Source: Ottelia alismoides (lineage: Eukaryota; Streptophyta; Magnoliopsida; Alismatales; Hydrocharitaceae). Taken from it: 64,000 nucleotides of DNA. Shown here one piece after another: positions 12,496 to 23,591 of this stretch. The notes under the pieces are model-generated. The model made no database searches, had not been told where the DNA came from, and worked only from the letters and a program-made list of their open reading frames with translations. The stretch covers positions 186,001 to 250,000 of the forward strand of contig JAZKJV010006035.1 of NCBI GenBank assembly GCA_037367405.1, in the 5' to 3' direction. The position numbers were made by a program, and so were the translations under genes. The stretch's first letter is position 1, and every line of letters starts with the position of its first letter.

Positions 12496-13022
12496 TAACA
12501 TGGGGGTAACAAAGGCATGGCCAAGTTCAGGAAGCTGAAAATGTGCACCAAAGACTTCGGCAACGTAGACACGAGATGGCCCGTCAGGGAGGTCAATGGA
12601 AAAACGAAATCCCTGAGGAATGATTACTATTTCACCAGGTGCAACCTGTAATCATCCGCATTCAGTTGTAATCCACAACCCTGCACTGAAAAATGCATGT
12701 AAGAGGAACCTTAAATAACAAATTTTAACATGTATTTCTTACAGTCCTCAAAATAGTTGCCATCAGCATCAGTATGGACTGAGCCTCACAAACTATCGAG
12801 GATGGCAGCAACCAAGTAGGGTTAGCCTCCTCCAATATAACAAGGTAACACATTCGACAGGATAGCAATCCTCTTCAGTGTTAAGTCACCTCATGTTAGA
12901 GAACGTCGCCATAGACGAAGGTATTTTATCACAAAGACCGTCTACAAATTAGAATTAGTTTATACATAATGCCACATCAGCCATTGTAAGAACCCATCGG
13001 CAACATAGATCACACGAATAAT

Positions 13023-13606
13023 TGCAACACCCCAACCCTCAAACATAGCCCCGCGTCTAAAACTCACGAAGGGTGGGTGTGGGTTATACGTGGTGGGGAC
13101 TAATACTTGACAACTTGGGTTGAAGCATTTTAAGCGGTTGTCAACATGCTCAATTGCGCCCAGATCCAATAAGTTGTCAAGGTCAATTTTCCTCGATAAC
13201 GGACTGGTGATCTAAGCATGTGATGCTAACAAATGGTATCAGAGTCAATTTTCCTCTAATAGTGGAAAGGGAAACCCATAGATGGAGCCACCCTTTAAAA
13301 AGATAGGAGGAAAAGACTACCCTGAATGTGCAACCACCAGTATCACTGGAAATAAGTGATGGGACATGTGGCGACAAGGACGTTGTGAATATAAGTGAGG
13401 GAGGTTATAACAACACAACCCCCAAACATAATCCCATGTCTAAAACTCACGAAGCGTGGGTTATAAGTGGTGGTAACTACTACATGACAACTTGAGCTTA
13501 AGCATTTTGGGTGGTTGTTAACGGGCTCAATTAAGCTGGATCCAAGAAGTTATCAGCATTAGTTTTTCTCAATAATAGATCGGAGATCTAAGCTTGTGAC
13601 ATTGCA
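13023..13606 (+). mobile_element. Complete TRIM element with TSD
   Basis: 584 bp flanked by ATAAT (13018-13022 and 13607-13611). The LTRs are at 13023-13231 and 13406-13606. TGGTATCAGAG at 13234 is the primer site, and GTGAGGGAGGT before the second LTR is the purine tract. There is no coding capacity. It is the same family as the units at 12-219 and 4928-5135, but visibly older and more diverged. Confidence 0.9.
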
Positions 13607-13749
13607 ATAATTGTGGATCATGTCTCTTACCTTACCAGCACAAAGAATTTGGAAGAGATCTTGTGAAACCTTAGATAGCAATCCCCATGCTAAGCATGTC
13701 AAACCATACCATACCCTAGCATTCCACTTCCAGTTATATATGGCATTAT

Positions 13750-15130
13750 TAGGTATACATACATACTCCCGTTGACAGCATAATTAGGTGGGTAAGAGAT
13801 AAACCTCCTCTTCAAGATCTCTATATAAGAAAAATAATCGCATCAAACTGACAGCTGGGACAACTTTTGTTAACCACCATCGAAAGAACAACACATATGG
13901 ATCACATCTTAGCCTGTAAAGAGGTCTTGAAGTAATCAATTCCATATGTTTATGTGAAGCCGTTCTCTACAAGCATGGCCTTAAGCCGCTCAACTTCGCC
14001 ATTAGGAGTACACTTGGTAGAGAACACCTATCAACATGCGACTATAGTACCCCCTCAAGGTAGGGCACTAGATCCTAGGGGTCCATGAGAGAAAAGCATG
14101 TATCTCGTTGTCCACGGCTTGATCTCAACCATAATCATGTATGTTGTAGTATAATATCTCAAAATCAATATAATCACAAGTGCATCAGTTAATAGCTTAC
14201 CAAGGGTGGACAAGCTATCTCTCATAATTACAATGAGATAGTAGAGGAAGTGTTCATAATCTTACCCCTTTAAAAGGAAGATGAGAAAGTTGGAGGCAGG
14301 AGTATCCAAAAAAATATTTGCCTAGGGGCAGATTTACATCGAACGAGAATTTGTGCATCAAAGGTACGTAAAGGTACCGAATCAAATACTTAACATTACC
14401 CCATGGTAGACCTAGGGGGAAGAAAAGAATTCGAAGAGAATGTCAAAAACAGATTCATGAAGTAATGGAACTGACGAAAAAAAGATGGCATCAACGAAAA
14501 TAAAGAAGCAATGAATAGAAGAATCAAAACGCATATATACTTTACGATTTCAAGAATGCCCCAGAAAAGGTTCACTTGATTGCACGATTAGAGAGTGTAT
14601 TTGACAAAGCAAGAAAATATAAAGTACAATGGAATACTTAGGGCTCGTTTTTACCCCCCCCCCCCCCCCCCCCCCTCTTTTGATGAGATGGGATTCTATC
14701 ACAGATCATAGTGACATCACATCATATTCTTTATTCTAACCCTCTCCAACCCTCGTAACAATCCCAAACAGCTACTATTCCAATCAGGTTACCCCAACCC
14801 ACTCAAACCCAACAACCAAACGAGCCCTTAGGGTCCAAATAAAGGAGAAAGAAGGGGGTAATCCCCTTCCCAAGAAGGGAAGACGGAACCTCATTGATCA
14901 GGTAAATGGCTGTTAAGAAAACATTCATCCGAAGAACTTAGATACATTCACATGAGTAAGAAGAGTTCAAGCAACATCAAGATGTCTCAGCTTGCCCTAT
15001 GCAACTCCAATTTTGTTGTGGGGTACAGTGACAAGAAGTCTTGTGTAAGGTGTCCTCAAACACAACCAAAGTAGCCTAATTGTTCTGCACAAACTCCAAA
15101 GCATTTGCTAAAACTACAATGAGAATTACA
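13750..15130 (-). pseudogene. Decayed Copia pol fragment
   Basis: On the minus strand, 15130 to 14830 resembles integrase in several frames, with CTPQQNGVA and TAIYLINEVPSSLLG. About 14000 to 13750 resembles RT, with VERLKAMLVENGFT, TYGIDYF and DLEEEVYL. It carries many stops and frameshifts, and a MITE at 14641-14827 interrupts it. No matching LTR pair was recognised. Confidence 0.65.
14641..14827. mobile_element. Tourist-like MITE, GGGCTCGTTT ends
   Basis: 187 bp with inverted ends GGGCTCGTTT/AAACGAGCCC and TTA duplications on both sides (14638-14640, 14828-14830). Contains a long poly-C run from about 14657. The ends and the 3-bp TTA duplication fit PIF/Harbinger. Confidence 0.85.
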
Positions 15131-15280
15131 TTTCCCTAATATTTTGCCATTGCTCCTGACGATTGTATTTTCGTTGTGAATTGTTGTGTATACCTCCACA
15201 TACTTCACACGATTGTTGTAGGCCCATCCTTCTCTTGACTGTTTCAGATCGTATTACAGACAACAGTTGCGGATTATTAA

Positions 15281-15535
15281 TGTTGTAATATGAAATGCGG
15301 AAGCGATTCAAAGCAAGAACAAGATAAAAAGGAGACTTTGATTTTACGTGGAACCCTACTCCGTGAGGAGCGGGATGAAACCACGGGAGAACCGCCTCAA
15401 AGGACTGTTTTTGCATTCAGTTTCTCTAAGGTTACAATGGATGTGGGGCTCTTTATATATCCCCACCAGTGTGACCAAAAGTCACAACTCCAAGATGTAT
15501 TACTAAACATAGCCCATCAAGACCATTCTTCAACA
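15281..15535 (-). repeat. Probable solo Copia LTR
   Basis: TGTTGTAAT...TTCAACA with ATTAA on the left and ATTAG on the right, a nearly perfect 5-bp duplication. Part of it (TTTTACGTGGAACCCTACTC and onward) matches the LTR at 40542-40847. No primer site lies beside it, which suggests a solo LTR rather than the end of the pol fragment to its left. Confidence 0.6.
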
Positions 15536-15539
15536 ATTA

Positions 15540-15750
15540 GGGCTCGTTTGGAAGCAAGGGTGGTGCGGGTTGGAGTAGCCCATTCTTGAGGGGGGATGGA
15601 CAGTGGATAACCTGATTAGAATAGTAAGTGTTTGGTTATGTTGTGGGTTGGGTTGAAGGTGGATGTGACCTGAGTTGATGTGCTGATTGGATGTAATTAT
15701 TGAGATAATAAGTGGACTTTTTTTAAAGGGATGTATGCTACAATTTACCA
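15540..15750. mobile_element. Partial Tourist-like MITE
   Basis: Starts TTA/GGGCTCGTTTGG and then shows ATAACCTGATTAGAATAGTA, which matches the reverse complement of the MITE at 14641-14827. The far inverted repeat was not found, so the right edge is approximate. Confidence 0.6.
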
Positions 15751-16147
15751 TATATGTGACTTCATTTATTTCACATATTTATCTATGAATATACAATGAG
15801 TAAATTAATGTAATAATCATTTGGAATTTCTCTAACAAATTTTGTATCCAATAATTAAAATTACGACCCCCTTAAATTTCAAGATCGCAGGAAACCATGT
15901 ACGACTCCATAAACGGCAATTTTCTTGATTAGAAGGCAGAACAGCAGCATCTCGTTTTTGAAAACCTGGTACCAGGTATCACTTTCTAGGTTGTTGAGTG
16001 AAAAGGAATTAGACTTTCACGAATCCACACCAGTTCCTAATTTTCAATAAGTTACATTCACCCCTGCCCCGCCATACATGGGGCATTGTTCCGCCCCACC
16101 TCCAACATGAGTTCAGCGAAAGTACGACTATAGACCACACAGTACAC
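15751..16147. other. No recognisable feature
   Basis: About 400 bp of AT-rich sequence between a MITE fragment and the GRF-finger ORF. It may include the unrecognised end of the Harbinger element. I saw no gene. Confidence 0.4.
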
Positions 16148-16564
16148 CTAAACGACGTGCTTATCTATCACGGGGTCTTCAACCGTGTCGATTCCTGCAG
16201 TTCGCAGCTGCATACGAAGTGACTCCACCATGTCGTTCAAGGATAACCTCTTGCCCCCGGTGTCATCCATTTCCGAGTACACGCATGCAAGTTCGTTTTC
16301 CTTTTGTTGTAATTCTTTCTTCGCATGCTCAAGGCTCTGTCGTAATTCATTATTTTCATCTTCCGCTTCCCACAGGCGTTGTACTACGAAGAAAAACTCA
16401 TCTGCGAGGTTTTCCATTGTTCTTGGTGCCCGCGCATACGGTTGTCGGTGACCGCAGCGATTCGTTGAACATACATAGAACAGTCGTCTCACGGGGTACC
16501 GGTTCCCAGTTTCGTACTTCAGAACTAATGGGTAGCCACAACTGCATTTTTCATTAGAACCCAT
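16148..16564 (-). CDS. GRF-type zinc-finger coiled-coil protein, transposon-associated
   Basis: 138 codons, uninterrupted. The N-terminus has the layout of a plant GRF zinc finger: CSCGYPLVL, then YPVRRLFYVCSTNRCG, giving Cys-x-Cys and a later Cys pair with the aromatic and basic residues of that fold. Residues 50-110 are rich in Glu, Lys and Leu and probably form a coiled coil. GRF fingers bind single-stranded nucleic acid in other proteins. It lies on the same strand as the Harbinger transposase and about 200 bp downstream, so it may be the element's accessory ORF. It could also be an independent transposon-derived gene. The role is inferred. Confidence 0.55.
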   Translation of the reverse strand: MGSNEKCSCGYPLVLKYETGNRYPVRRLFYVCSTNRCGHRQPYARAPRTMENLADEFFFVVQRLWEAEDENNELRQSLEHAKKELQQKENELACVYSEMDDTGGKRLSLNDMVESLRMQLRTAGIDTVEDPVIDKHVV

Positions 16565-16762
16565 ACTACTTCCCTACAATATGAAATACATTAATATTAG
16601 AAAATGACCAAAATTGTCATTACTATTTGAGAAGGGCACAACATACTGGGGAGGAAAATTTTAAAATGCAACATATACACAACGAAGCAATTAAAGAAAA
16701 CGCAGGTGAGTAGGTTACAGTATAGTAGGGTGAGGGTTGAAATTGGATCACGTGTTCTATGA

Positions 16763-18013
16763 CTATCTCCTACGTCTATTATTCCACATTGCATGAGCAA
16801 TTCTATCTCGTAGTTCCTCTCCTCGCCCAATATCGTCTCGAAGGATGCCGACTACACGATGTTGGTCTTCATCGACCTCCTCCGGCAAGACGTCCTCTCC
16901 GTCGTCATCGGATAAAGAATCCCCTCCATTAAGCTGTATGAAGTTGTGAATGATGCAGGTGGCCTTCAAAACATCCCTTCGAATGTCAAAGGAGTAAGCA
17001 GGTATATGTCGCAAGCAGTGGAACCGATTCTTCCATACACCGAAGGTGCGGTCCACAACATTGCGCAAACACGCATGGCGATGATTGAATAAGTCCTTAT
17101 GATTTTCATATAAACATCCTCGTGCCCGCCAGGCAGGAAGATGGTATAGGGAACCTCTATACGGAGCGATGAATGTGTTCGTATTTGCATACCACAATCC
17201 ACTAAGTACTTGCAACCCTCGGGCATGACAAAAGACCCTCTCTCAACGGAATCCTGAAGGACTGTCATATCCGCATATGAACCCTCCCAACCTGCAACGA
17301 CGTAAGTAAAGCATTGATTAAAGTCGACAACAGCCATAACATTTTGAGCTGGATACAATTTCTTGCAACGGTAAGCTCCCTCTTCTTCTGGACTAACGTG
17401 CGCGGGAATGTATGTTCCATCTATGGCACCTATTACCCCCTGCAACGATGACAGAGATATGAGAGAATTGTTTGCGGTATTCTAATAGATTGTATTAAGA
17501 TAGAGAATTTACTTTCAAGTAAGGGTAGTAGCGGGGATCCGAGGTGATTTTGTTGGAAGTGACAGGAGGAGCCAATCTTATGTACTCCTCCATAGTCAAT
17601 ATCTTTACGAGGACATTTTTAATGTGCCACGATATAGTCTCCGCGCTATGCTGGAAGGCTTCCTGGATTATTCTATTGGAATGACCATTTGTGAAAGCAT
17701 ATAGGAAGATACAGACATGTTCATCCATATCCATATGCCTCGTCGGTGATAACCCATGCTCTACTAACACTCGAACGAACCTTCTCAACATGGGCGGTCG
17801 CATACGGAAATTCTAGAAAGCTCGATCATCATGACCGTCTAGCATCTCTTTAACCCATTCTCAACCAGTTAAAGGGTGTGTATGTAAAGGCTGAGGGATC
17901 TGTCTCCCTCCTGCTTCCCATTCTTCTATGGTGATTGCACCCACTACCCCCAAGCAGGCTACGAAGACTCGATCCCTAACATCATGGAATGGATTGTAGC
18001 TACGCAACGCCAT
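16763..18013 (-). pseudogene. PIF/Harbinger DDE transposase, broken
   Basis: A DDE_4-type transposase. Exon 1 runs 18013-17513 from ATG, with two in-frame stops, TGA at 17863 and TAG at 17815. A 73-bp intron (17512-17440) has clean GT and AG ends and joins PYLK to GVIGAIDGTYI, the first catalytic Asp. GSYADMTVL holds the second. A frameshift near 17190 separates YLVDCG from ANTNTFIAPYRG, and the frame then continues to 16763. The third catalytic site reads VVDRTFGVWKNRF, where the family usually has Glu, so the triad is D-D-D in this copy. It ends in a basic MWNNRRRR tail. It cannot be expressed whole as it stands. Confidence 0.88.
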
Positions 18014-18119
18014 CCCTACGTGAAAGGTCTACAGTCAATTTATTTACTGTCTGACAAAGTTCTACAGAGAAGTCAATTTCAAGCATGAATATGTAATAAG
18101 TACTACATTATAATCATTT

Positions 18120-18725
18120 TCAAGCATGAATATGTATTCCATGCACGAGATGTCCTGCAATATAAGCACATACTGCAATATACCCACAACCTGCTATACA
18201 ACGATCTTCTGCAAGAGATGTCACTGTAAATCTGTAAACTGCTATATATGTGCATACTGCGATATAAGCACATCCTGCAATATAACCACATCCTGCAATA
18301 TGACCACATCCTGCAATATAATCACATCCTGCTATATAACTACATCCTGCGAGAGAAGTCCATGTAATTCTAAACATTGTCCTGCAACATACCCACATCA
18401 TGCTATACAACGACCTCCTGCAAGAGGAGTCCCTGTAAGTATGTAGATTGTTATATATGCGCATACTGCAATATAAGCACATCATGCAATATGACCACAT
18501 CCTGCAATATGACCACGTCCTACAATATAACCACATCCTGCTATATAACTACATCATGCAAGAGAAGTCCATGTAATTCTATACATTGTCCTGCAATATA
18601 CCCACAACATGTTATACAAAGACCTCCTGCAAGAGAAGTCCCTGTAAGTCTGTGTTATATATGCGCATACTGCAATATAAGGGCATATTGCAATATGACC
18701 ACATCCTGCAATATGAGCACGTATC
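18120..18725. repeat. Two-level tandem repeat
   Basis: Short units of about 17-18 bp of the form CACATCCTGCAATATRACCA are repeated many times. They are organised in a longer period of about 210 bp, marked by TGYTATACAAMGAYCTYCTGC at about 18192, 18402 and 18610. Reading frames across it give Cys/Tyr/Ser-rich proteins that are artefacts of the repeat. It starts about 110 bp upstream of the transposase start. Confidence 0.85.
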
Positions 18726-19385
18726 TCATGAGTGAGCTCATGTCTTCCGGTTCAGCAATGAACCTTTATGATCCCTTTGAGAGGTCATATTACTCATATG
18801 CCATTGCATGCATACCAGTGTACTGGTGTATAGACCTTGGTTAGGTCATCAACTTATTGGTCTGCCAAATATACATACTCAGACATATAGTAACACATTT
18901 GTCTCCGGTCAGAGGAAGCGTGCCTATATCGTGACATTATATGGCATAAGCCATTGGTTATCTCGATCTCGTTAAGTCAACTCTTTGACCTAACTAATCT
19001 GATAACTTCGAATCATTATTCCTATGCAGAGGACCTGCATCAAGAGATCGGTCAGATATCATCCTTTAGAGAAAGGATTGCCATCTTCTTCTCAGGCTGG
19101 AGATCCTCTTTTAATAATCATTTGACGGTGCTTGATGAGTCCTCAATCTAACTCTTTAGATATTCATCCAAACACCAACCTCCATGATTCAACAATTATA
19201 TCATCTGTATGATCATTAAGATGATCGTGATAAATAATCCTAATTGTACTAAGGGACTTACTATGAAAATTAGTTATTCTTCATTTCAGCAAATAACAAA
19301 CGAGATTAGGACGAGATAGTGATAAATAATCCTAACATTTATTGCATAATGGCTCGTCGTGGGCTCGCATATCCAACATATCTGA
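18726..19385. other. No recognisable gene
   Basis: About 660 bp between the tandem repeat and LINE debris. Some short words recur (ATAATCCTAA at two places near 19230 and 19320), but I see no gene or clear element. Confidence 0.4.
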
Positions 19386-20190
19386 CTATATACAATCATA
19401 AAAATAAGCAAGGGAGGTAAGAGTGGAAGGCATCCCCAGTACCAAGACGGATGCAAAGATGACGAGATTAGAGGAAGAACAGAAACAATTCCCCTCCATC
19501 AGCAAAGAACAAACGAGATCAGGATCATTCCCACATATATGCACCACCCACTTCACAAGAAGAGCCTTGTTCATTGTACTTAGACCAAGAACTCCTAAAT
19601 CACCATCATTCTCCAAAAACCCAATTGTATTCCACCCAACCCAGAGAACACCATGGGATTCTCCAGTTCCGTATCAAAAAAAAATCGTTGCATTAGCACA
19701 TTTCCAAACATTTCATGGTCCCCTCTGGGAAAGGCCTAGCAGACAGAAAGAAGATCGCAATGGAGGACAACACAAACTTTAGCAGGACCAGGCATGCCCC
19801 TCAAGACAAACACGAGACACGCCAACTCGCAAGCCTACGCTCGATCCGCTCCACCATGGGCTACCAACCAGAATGGTGCAATTGCCCACAAGCCAGAGGT
19901 AGTCCTAGATAATTGATCAGAAGGACACCATGCTGAGAATGTAGAGAGACCCCACATGCCATCACCTCTTCCTTTTGGCAAGCCAATAGGGACGAAAATC
20001 GACTCCCTACATCTTAAATAAATAGTTGTCAAGGGGTCATAAGTTGTATGACTGCGAAAACTCATAAGGGCACAAGTGTAAAAATCCTTAAAAAATATCT
20101 TAGATAAAAATAAGGATGTTGTGTTCCGAATAATTGGATTTGCCATCCAAAAGAGATTGGCGGCGCAGCTTGTTGCCCGTCTTCCAACAA
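19386..20190 (-). pseudogene. LINE reverse-transcriptase C-terminal fragment
   Basis: On the minus strand, DLGVLGLSTMNKALLVKWV near 19616-19550 matches the region after the RT domain of plant L1-like LINEs, usually GGLGI..L..MN.ALL.KW. Sequence to its right, read in shifting frames, is consistent with more RT. It is heavily decayed, and its right end lies about 300 bp from the CHUP1-like gene. Confidence 0.6.
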
Positions 20191-20497
20191 TTTCTTTGTA
20201 ATATGTACTCTTCTTTACTTAAATATACATAACTATAAAAATATAAATTATTCATATCTTAGAGTAGTAGATTGGAAACAACTCAAATGATAGATCACAT
20301 TCCCGTTAATTTACTCATAAACAAAGGGATGTCAACGGATGATTGCTTACCATGTTCTCCATTCTTGATCAATTATATCGACGAGAGGGAGAAGCAAAAC
20401 AAATGCCCATTTCCATTTCCCATCCCCTCCAAGATCCAATTCCTCGCATTTATATCACATATAGAGAAAAACCACATATGCATCGGAGGAGGAGGAG

Positions 20498-23400
20498 ATG
20501 AAGGAGCTCTTGGCGAGAGGGGCCAATCTGATGGCCTATGCTCTATCCATTGCAAGCTACCTCCTCTCCCAGGTCCGATCTCGCTGCCGCACCGCCGCCC
20601 CATCGTTCGTCGTCGCGCGTCGTAGATCCGGTTCTCGCCGGTTTTTCTAGCATTTTTTTTTTGTTTTTTGAGATTTTCCGAAGATCAAAAAAATTACAAA
20701 AATATTAATGTTTTGATGTTTGCTTGCAACAGATGAAGGTAAGGGCGACAATCGAATGAGAGCGTACGTGGAGAAGATGAGAGAAGAATTGTATCGTATG
20801 AGATATGTGAGTAATTTGTAATATTTAGTACTTTTTTTAATTTTTATGGATTTTTCGAAATCGGATTTTACGATAGTTCCTTCTCGATTGATTGGCAATG
20901 CGCTAAATGATTGATATAGATTGATCGAGATTGAATTCGAGTTGTTTCGTATTTCATTTCTTTGCAAAGTCAAGCTACTTAAATCGAGCTTGATCGATGA
21001 TAGGATCGTCATCGAGCTCGAGCCCATTCGTCGAGCTCGAAGATATTCAATAATATTATAAATTTACAATCAGTCCCTGCAAATTTTCTCAGGTGTATCC
21101 TTCCCATATTTCACCTATGACACCATCTCATTCATGCATGCAGCCGGCTTCATGTCCCCTCCCTCACATGATGCCCGACAAGGAAACACGCAACATACGA
21201 CACTTTGACAAGCTCGTCGACGAAGAGTTTGACCCCAGTCCAGTGGAGCGCGAAATCGCCGAACTCAGAGACATGGTCGCGACGCTCCATGAGAGGGAGC
21301 GAAAACTCGAGCTCCAGTTGTTGGATTATTGCGACCGGAAGGAGCAAGAAGCAACCGTGAAGAACCTCGAGAACAACCTGACGATATGCCATGTTGAAGG
21401 GAGAGTCATGAGCCTGAAGGTTGAGGCACTCGAGGCAGAGAAGAGGGCTTTGGAGGCGGAGCTCGAAGGCTGCCGGAGTGTGGCGAGGGAGCAAGAGAGG
21501 GAGAAGGAGAAGCTGACGGAGGAGGTGAGGGAGTTGAGGGAGGAGTTGGAGTCAACCAAAGTGTTGGTCCACACCAATTCTACACGCGATCAAGAGGTAT
21601 GTACGTTTACATAGGGGTGCACATGGATCGGATAAAATCTGTAATCCGATCCAATCCGTTGTCATTGGATTGGATCGATTTGATTTTATAAGTTTAATGG
21701 ATCGGATCGGATTGAACTTTTACAAATCCGTCCATTTATGGATTGGATTGGATTATTGTCAAAATCCAATCCAATCCGATCCAATCCATTAATCCGTTAA
21801 TAAATAAATATATAATATATAAAAAATAATTTGTTGTTATTAGAGCATGTCATATATTTAATTTTATTTGAAAGTTATGTGTAATATCCAAGCTACTCAT
21901 ATTTATAGTTTACACCCAATCATACTTGTTGGAAACCCCCTTACCCCACCCCATCAGTTGGTTTAAAAAAAGTAATATTTACCGTAGTGTCCTTGACGTC
22001 CTTCCATTTTTCCAAAGAAAACATATTTCTTAAGAAGCATACCTAAACTCAAAACCCCTTTGGCTCGCTTTCAAACGAAACACCTACCCGGACGTCACAC
22101 CTCTCATCCCTCAAAAGTACACATCTCCGTCGGTTGCCACCTTTGTCTCCAACCGCGTATATGCCGCCAGATCTCCCTCATGTATGAGCGATCAAACCTC
22201 CATCACACACGACATCCAGACCTCGTCCTCAGATCTGTCTAACCTCCCTCACGCTACGGCCATGCACCTTAGGTGCCTCCTTCCAACATCGTGCCATCGT
22301 GCATGGTCCTCGTCCCAAACTCCCTCATGCATAACCCTCCCTCCCGCATTGCGTAGTCAAGCAAGTCGGTTGCAGGTTAGTTGTAGTTTATATTTGATAT
22401 ACACAAACTTGCAATTTTATTAAAAGTCAACATGATACTTCTATAATTTCTACAAATTATAGGTACATTATTTATATTTAGTTATGTGATTATTGTTCAT
22501 ACTAAATCAATAACAAGCATATATTTTTTGTTTCCCAAAAAGTAACTATAATTTTCTTTAATACTCTCAATTTAGAGCCATGATTCAAATGTCGAGGTCT
22601 AATGTGCTAGAATCTTAATCATAACATATGATGTGATAGTAGGTTAGCATTAAAAATCCGATCCAATCCGTGATCGGATGGATTGGATTGGATTTGCATG
22701 TTTAATGGATTGGATTAGATTGGGAAAATAAAAAATCCGTTGACTATGGATTGGATATGGATTAAGCCAAAATCCGGTCCAATCCAATCCATGTGCACCC
22801 CAACTTTTACACCATTTTGGGATTTTTTCATACCCTCGTAGAATTCCTACCGTAAATAACATATATGCCATATTCGATTTAAACTTTTAATTGTTTAGAG
22901 AAATTAATCAACAAAAACGTGTCAGGGGAATGCCGTTGAGGCACACCAACTGAAGCACAGCAACGAGAACTTGGCCAGGGAGATAGAGCGACTCAAGTCT
23001 GTCCACTGCTCCGACCTCGAAGAGCTCGTGTACCTCCGGTGGGTCAATGCATGCCTCCGGCACGAGCTACGGGACCAACCGCCACCACCGGACAAGACCA
23101 CCGCAAGGGACCTCAACTTCAACCTCAGCCACAAGTCCAGGGATAAGGCAAAGCAGCTCGTCCTACAATACGCCAATCCCATCGCAGACATAGCACAGCA
23201 AAACCCAGAGCCGAAACCGCAAGAATCCACCTACGCTTCAACTTCCGGCACTAAAAGTGGCGGCAGCAACCCCACCAAGCCCAAGTTCCTCGGCAAGCTC
23301 AAAACATTCATGACAAGAAAAAGCACACGCAGCCGTACCAAAGAGACAACCTTGCCAGCATCAACGACAACATCGTCTTCAGGAAGCAGCTCGTTTGAGA

Positions 23401-23591
23401 GAATTCAACACCCACGGTGCAGGAGCGATCTGGGGGCTTCCGGAATGTACTCGAGGAGGGAAGCAGTGGTGGAGGTAAAGCCGGAGATAAGCCCCGAAAG
23501 AATGAGGCTCCATAGGTTTGCGGGAGCGCTGAAGGACGCCGATCGATCACGATCAATTCATCGGTCAGCTTCATTTTCATTGTCTGCTTGA
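20498..23591 (+). CDS. CHUP1-like coiled-coil protein, four exons
   Basis: Exons: 20498-20572, 20744-20806, 21093-21596 and 22926-23591, about 435 residues. Exon 1 (MKELLARG...) has a hydrophobic stretch LMAYALSIASYLLSQ. Exon 3 begins VYPSHISP and carries a long Glu/Lys/Leu coiled coil, followed by HQLKHSNENLAREIERLK in exon 4. The family signature is LEELVYLRWVNACLRHELR. The C-terminus is Ser-rich and basic, with MRLHRFAGALK. CHUP1 relatives act in actin-based chloroplast positioning or in microtubule-linked growth; which applies here is unknown. The exon 2 acceptor is uncertain: GCAACAG at 20731 looks better but shifts the frame, whereas AG at 20743 keeps it. Exons 3 and 4 are secure. Confidence 0.8.
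21614..22801. mobile_element. TIR element filling intron 3 of the CHUP1-like gene
   Basis: Ends are inverted: GGGGTGCACATGGAT and ATCCATGTGCACCCC. The subterminal regions are dense in GGATTGGATTGG and its complement on both sides. It is about 1.19 kb and occupies almost all of the 1.33-kb intron. No transposase frame was seen, so it is non-autonomous. A clear target duplication was not found, so the superfamily is open; hAT-like is possible. Confidence 0.75.

Larger units (their letters stand above)
5757..12800 (-). pseudogene. HGO: Homogentisate 1,2-dioxygenase pseudogene, split by Copia
   Basis: Homogentisate 1,2-dioxygenase opens the ring of homogentisate in tyrosine breakdown. Minus-strand exons in order: 12680-12521 (LWITTECG, PGEIVIIPQGFRFSIDLPDGPSR), about 12192-12015 ([28 protein letters not shown]), 11748 to about 11690 (RFCPFNTVLFDHAD), 6336-6214 (IFPPRWLVAEHTF, EFMGLIHG), 6113-6030 (GFLPGGASLHSCMTPHG) and 5947 to about 5757 (ITGSLAFMFES, LDHDYYRCWIGL). 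A weak further exon may lie near 12800-12750. Damage: TGA after ECG, where Arg is usual; a frameshift in the second exon; TGA in KPGVALLD; a deletion of about 32 nt that removes the YYHRN iron-ligand His; a frameshift and a deletion in the last exon. A Copia element sits in one intron and a MITE in another. The N-terminal exons were not found. Family assignment is secure and loss of function is clear. Confidence 0.9.

Noticed and set aside
14657..14677. Poly-C run as a functional signal
   Set aside because: Lies inside a MITE. It may be slippage or an assembly weakness.
18120..18725. CRISPR array
   Set aside because: Adjacent degenerate repeats without unique spacers, in a plant nuclear context.
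18103..18844. Cys/Tyr-rich reading frames on both strands
   Set aside because: They are translations of the short tandem repeat, and every frame is open because the unit lacks stops. Not genes.
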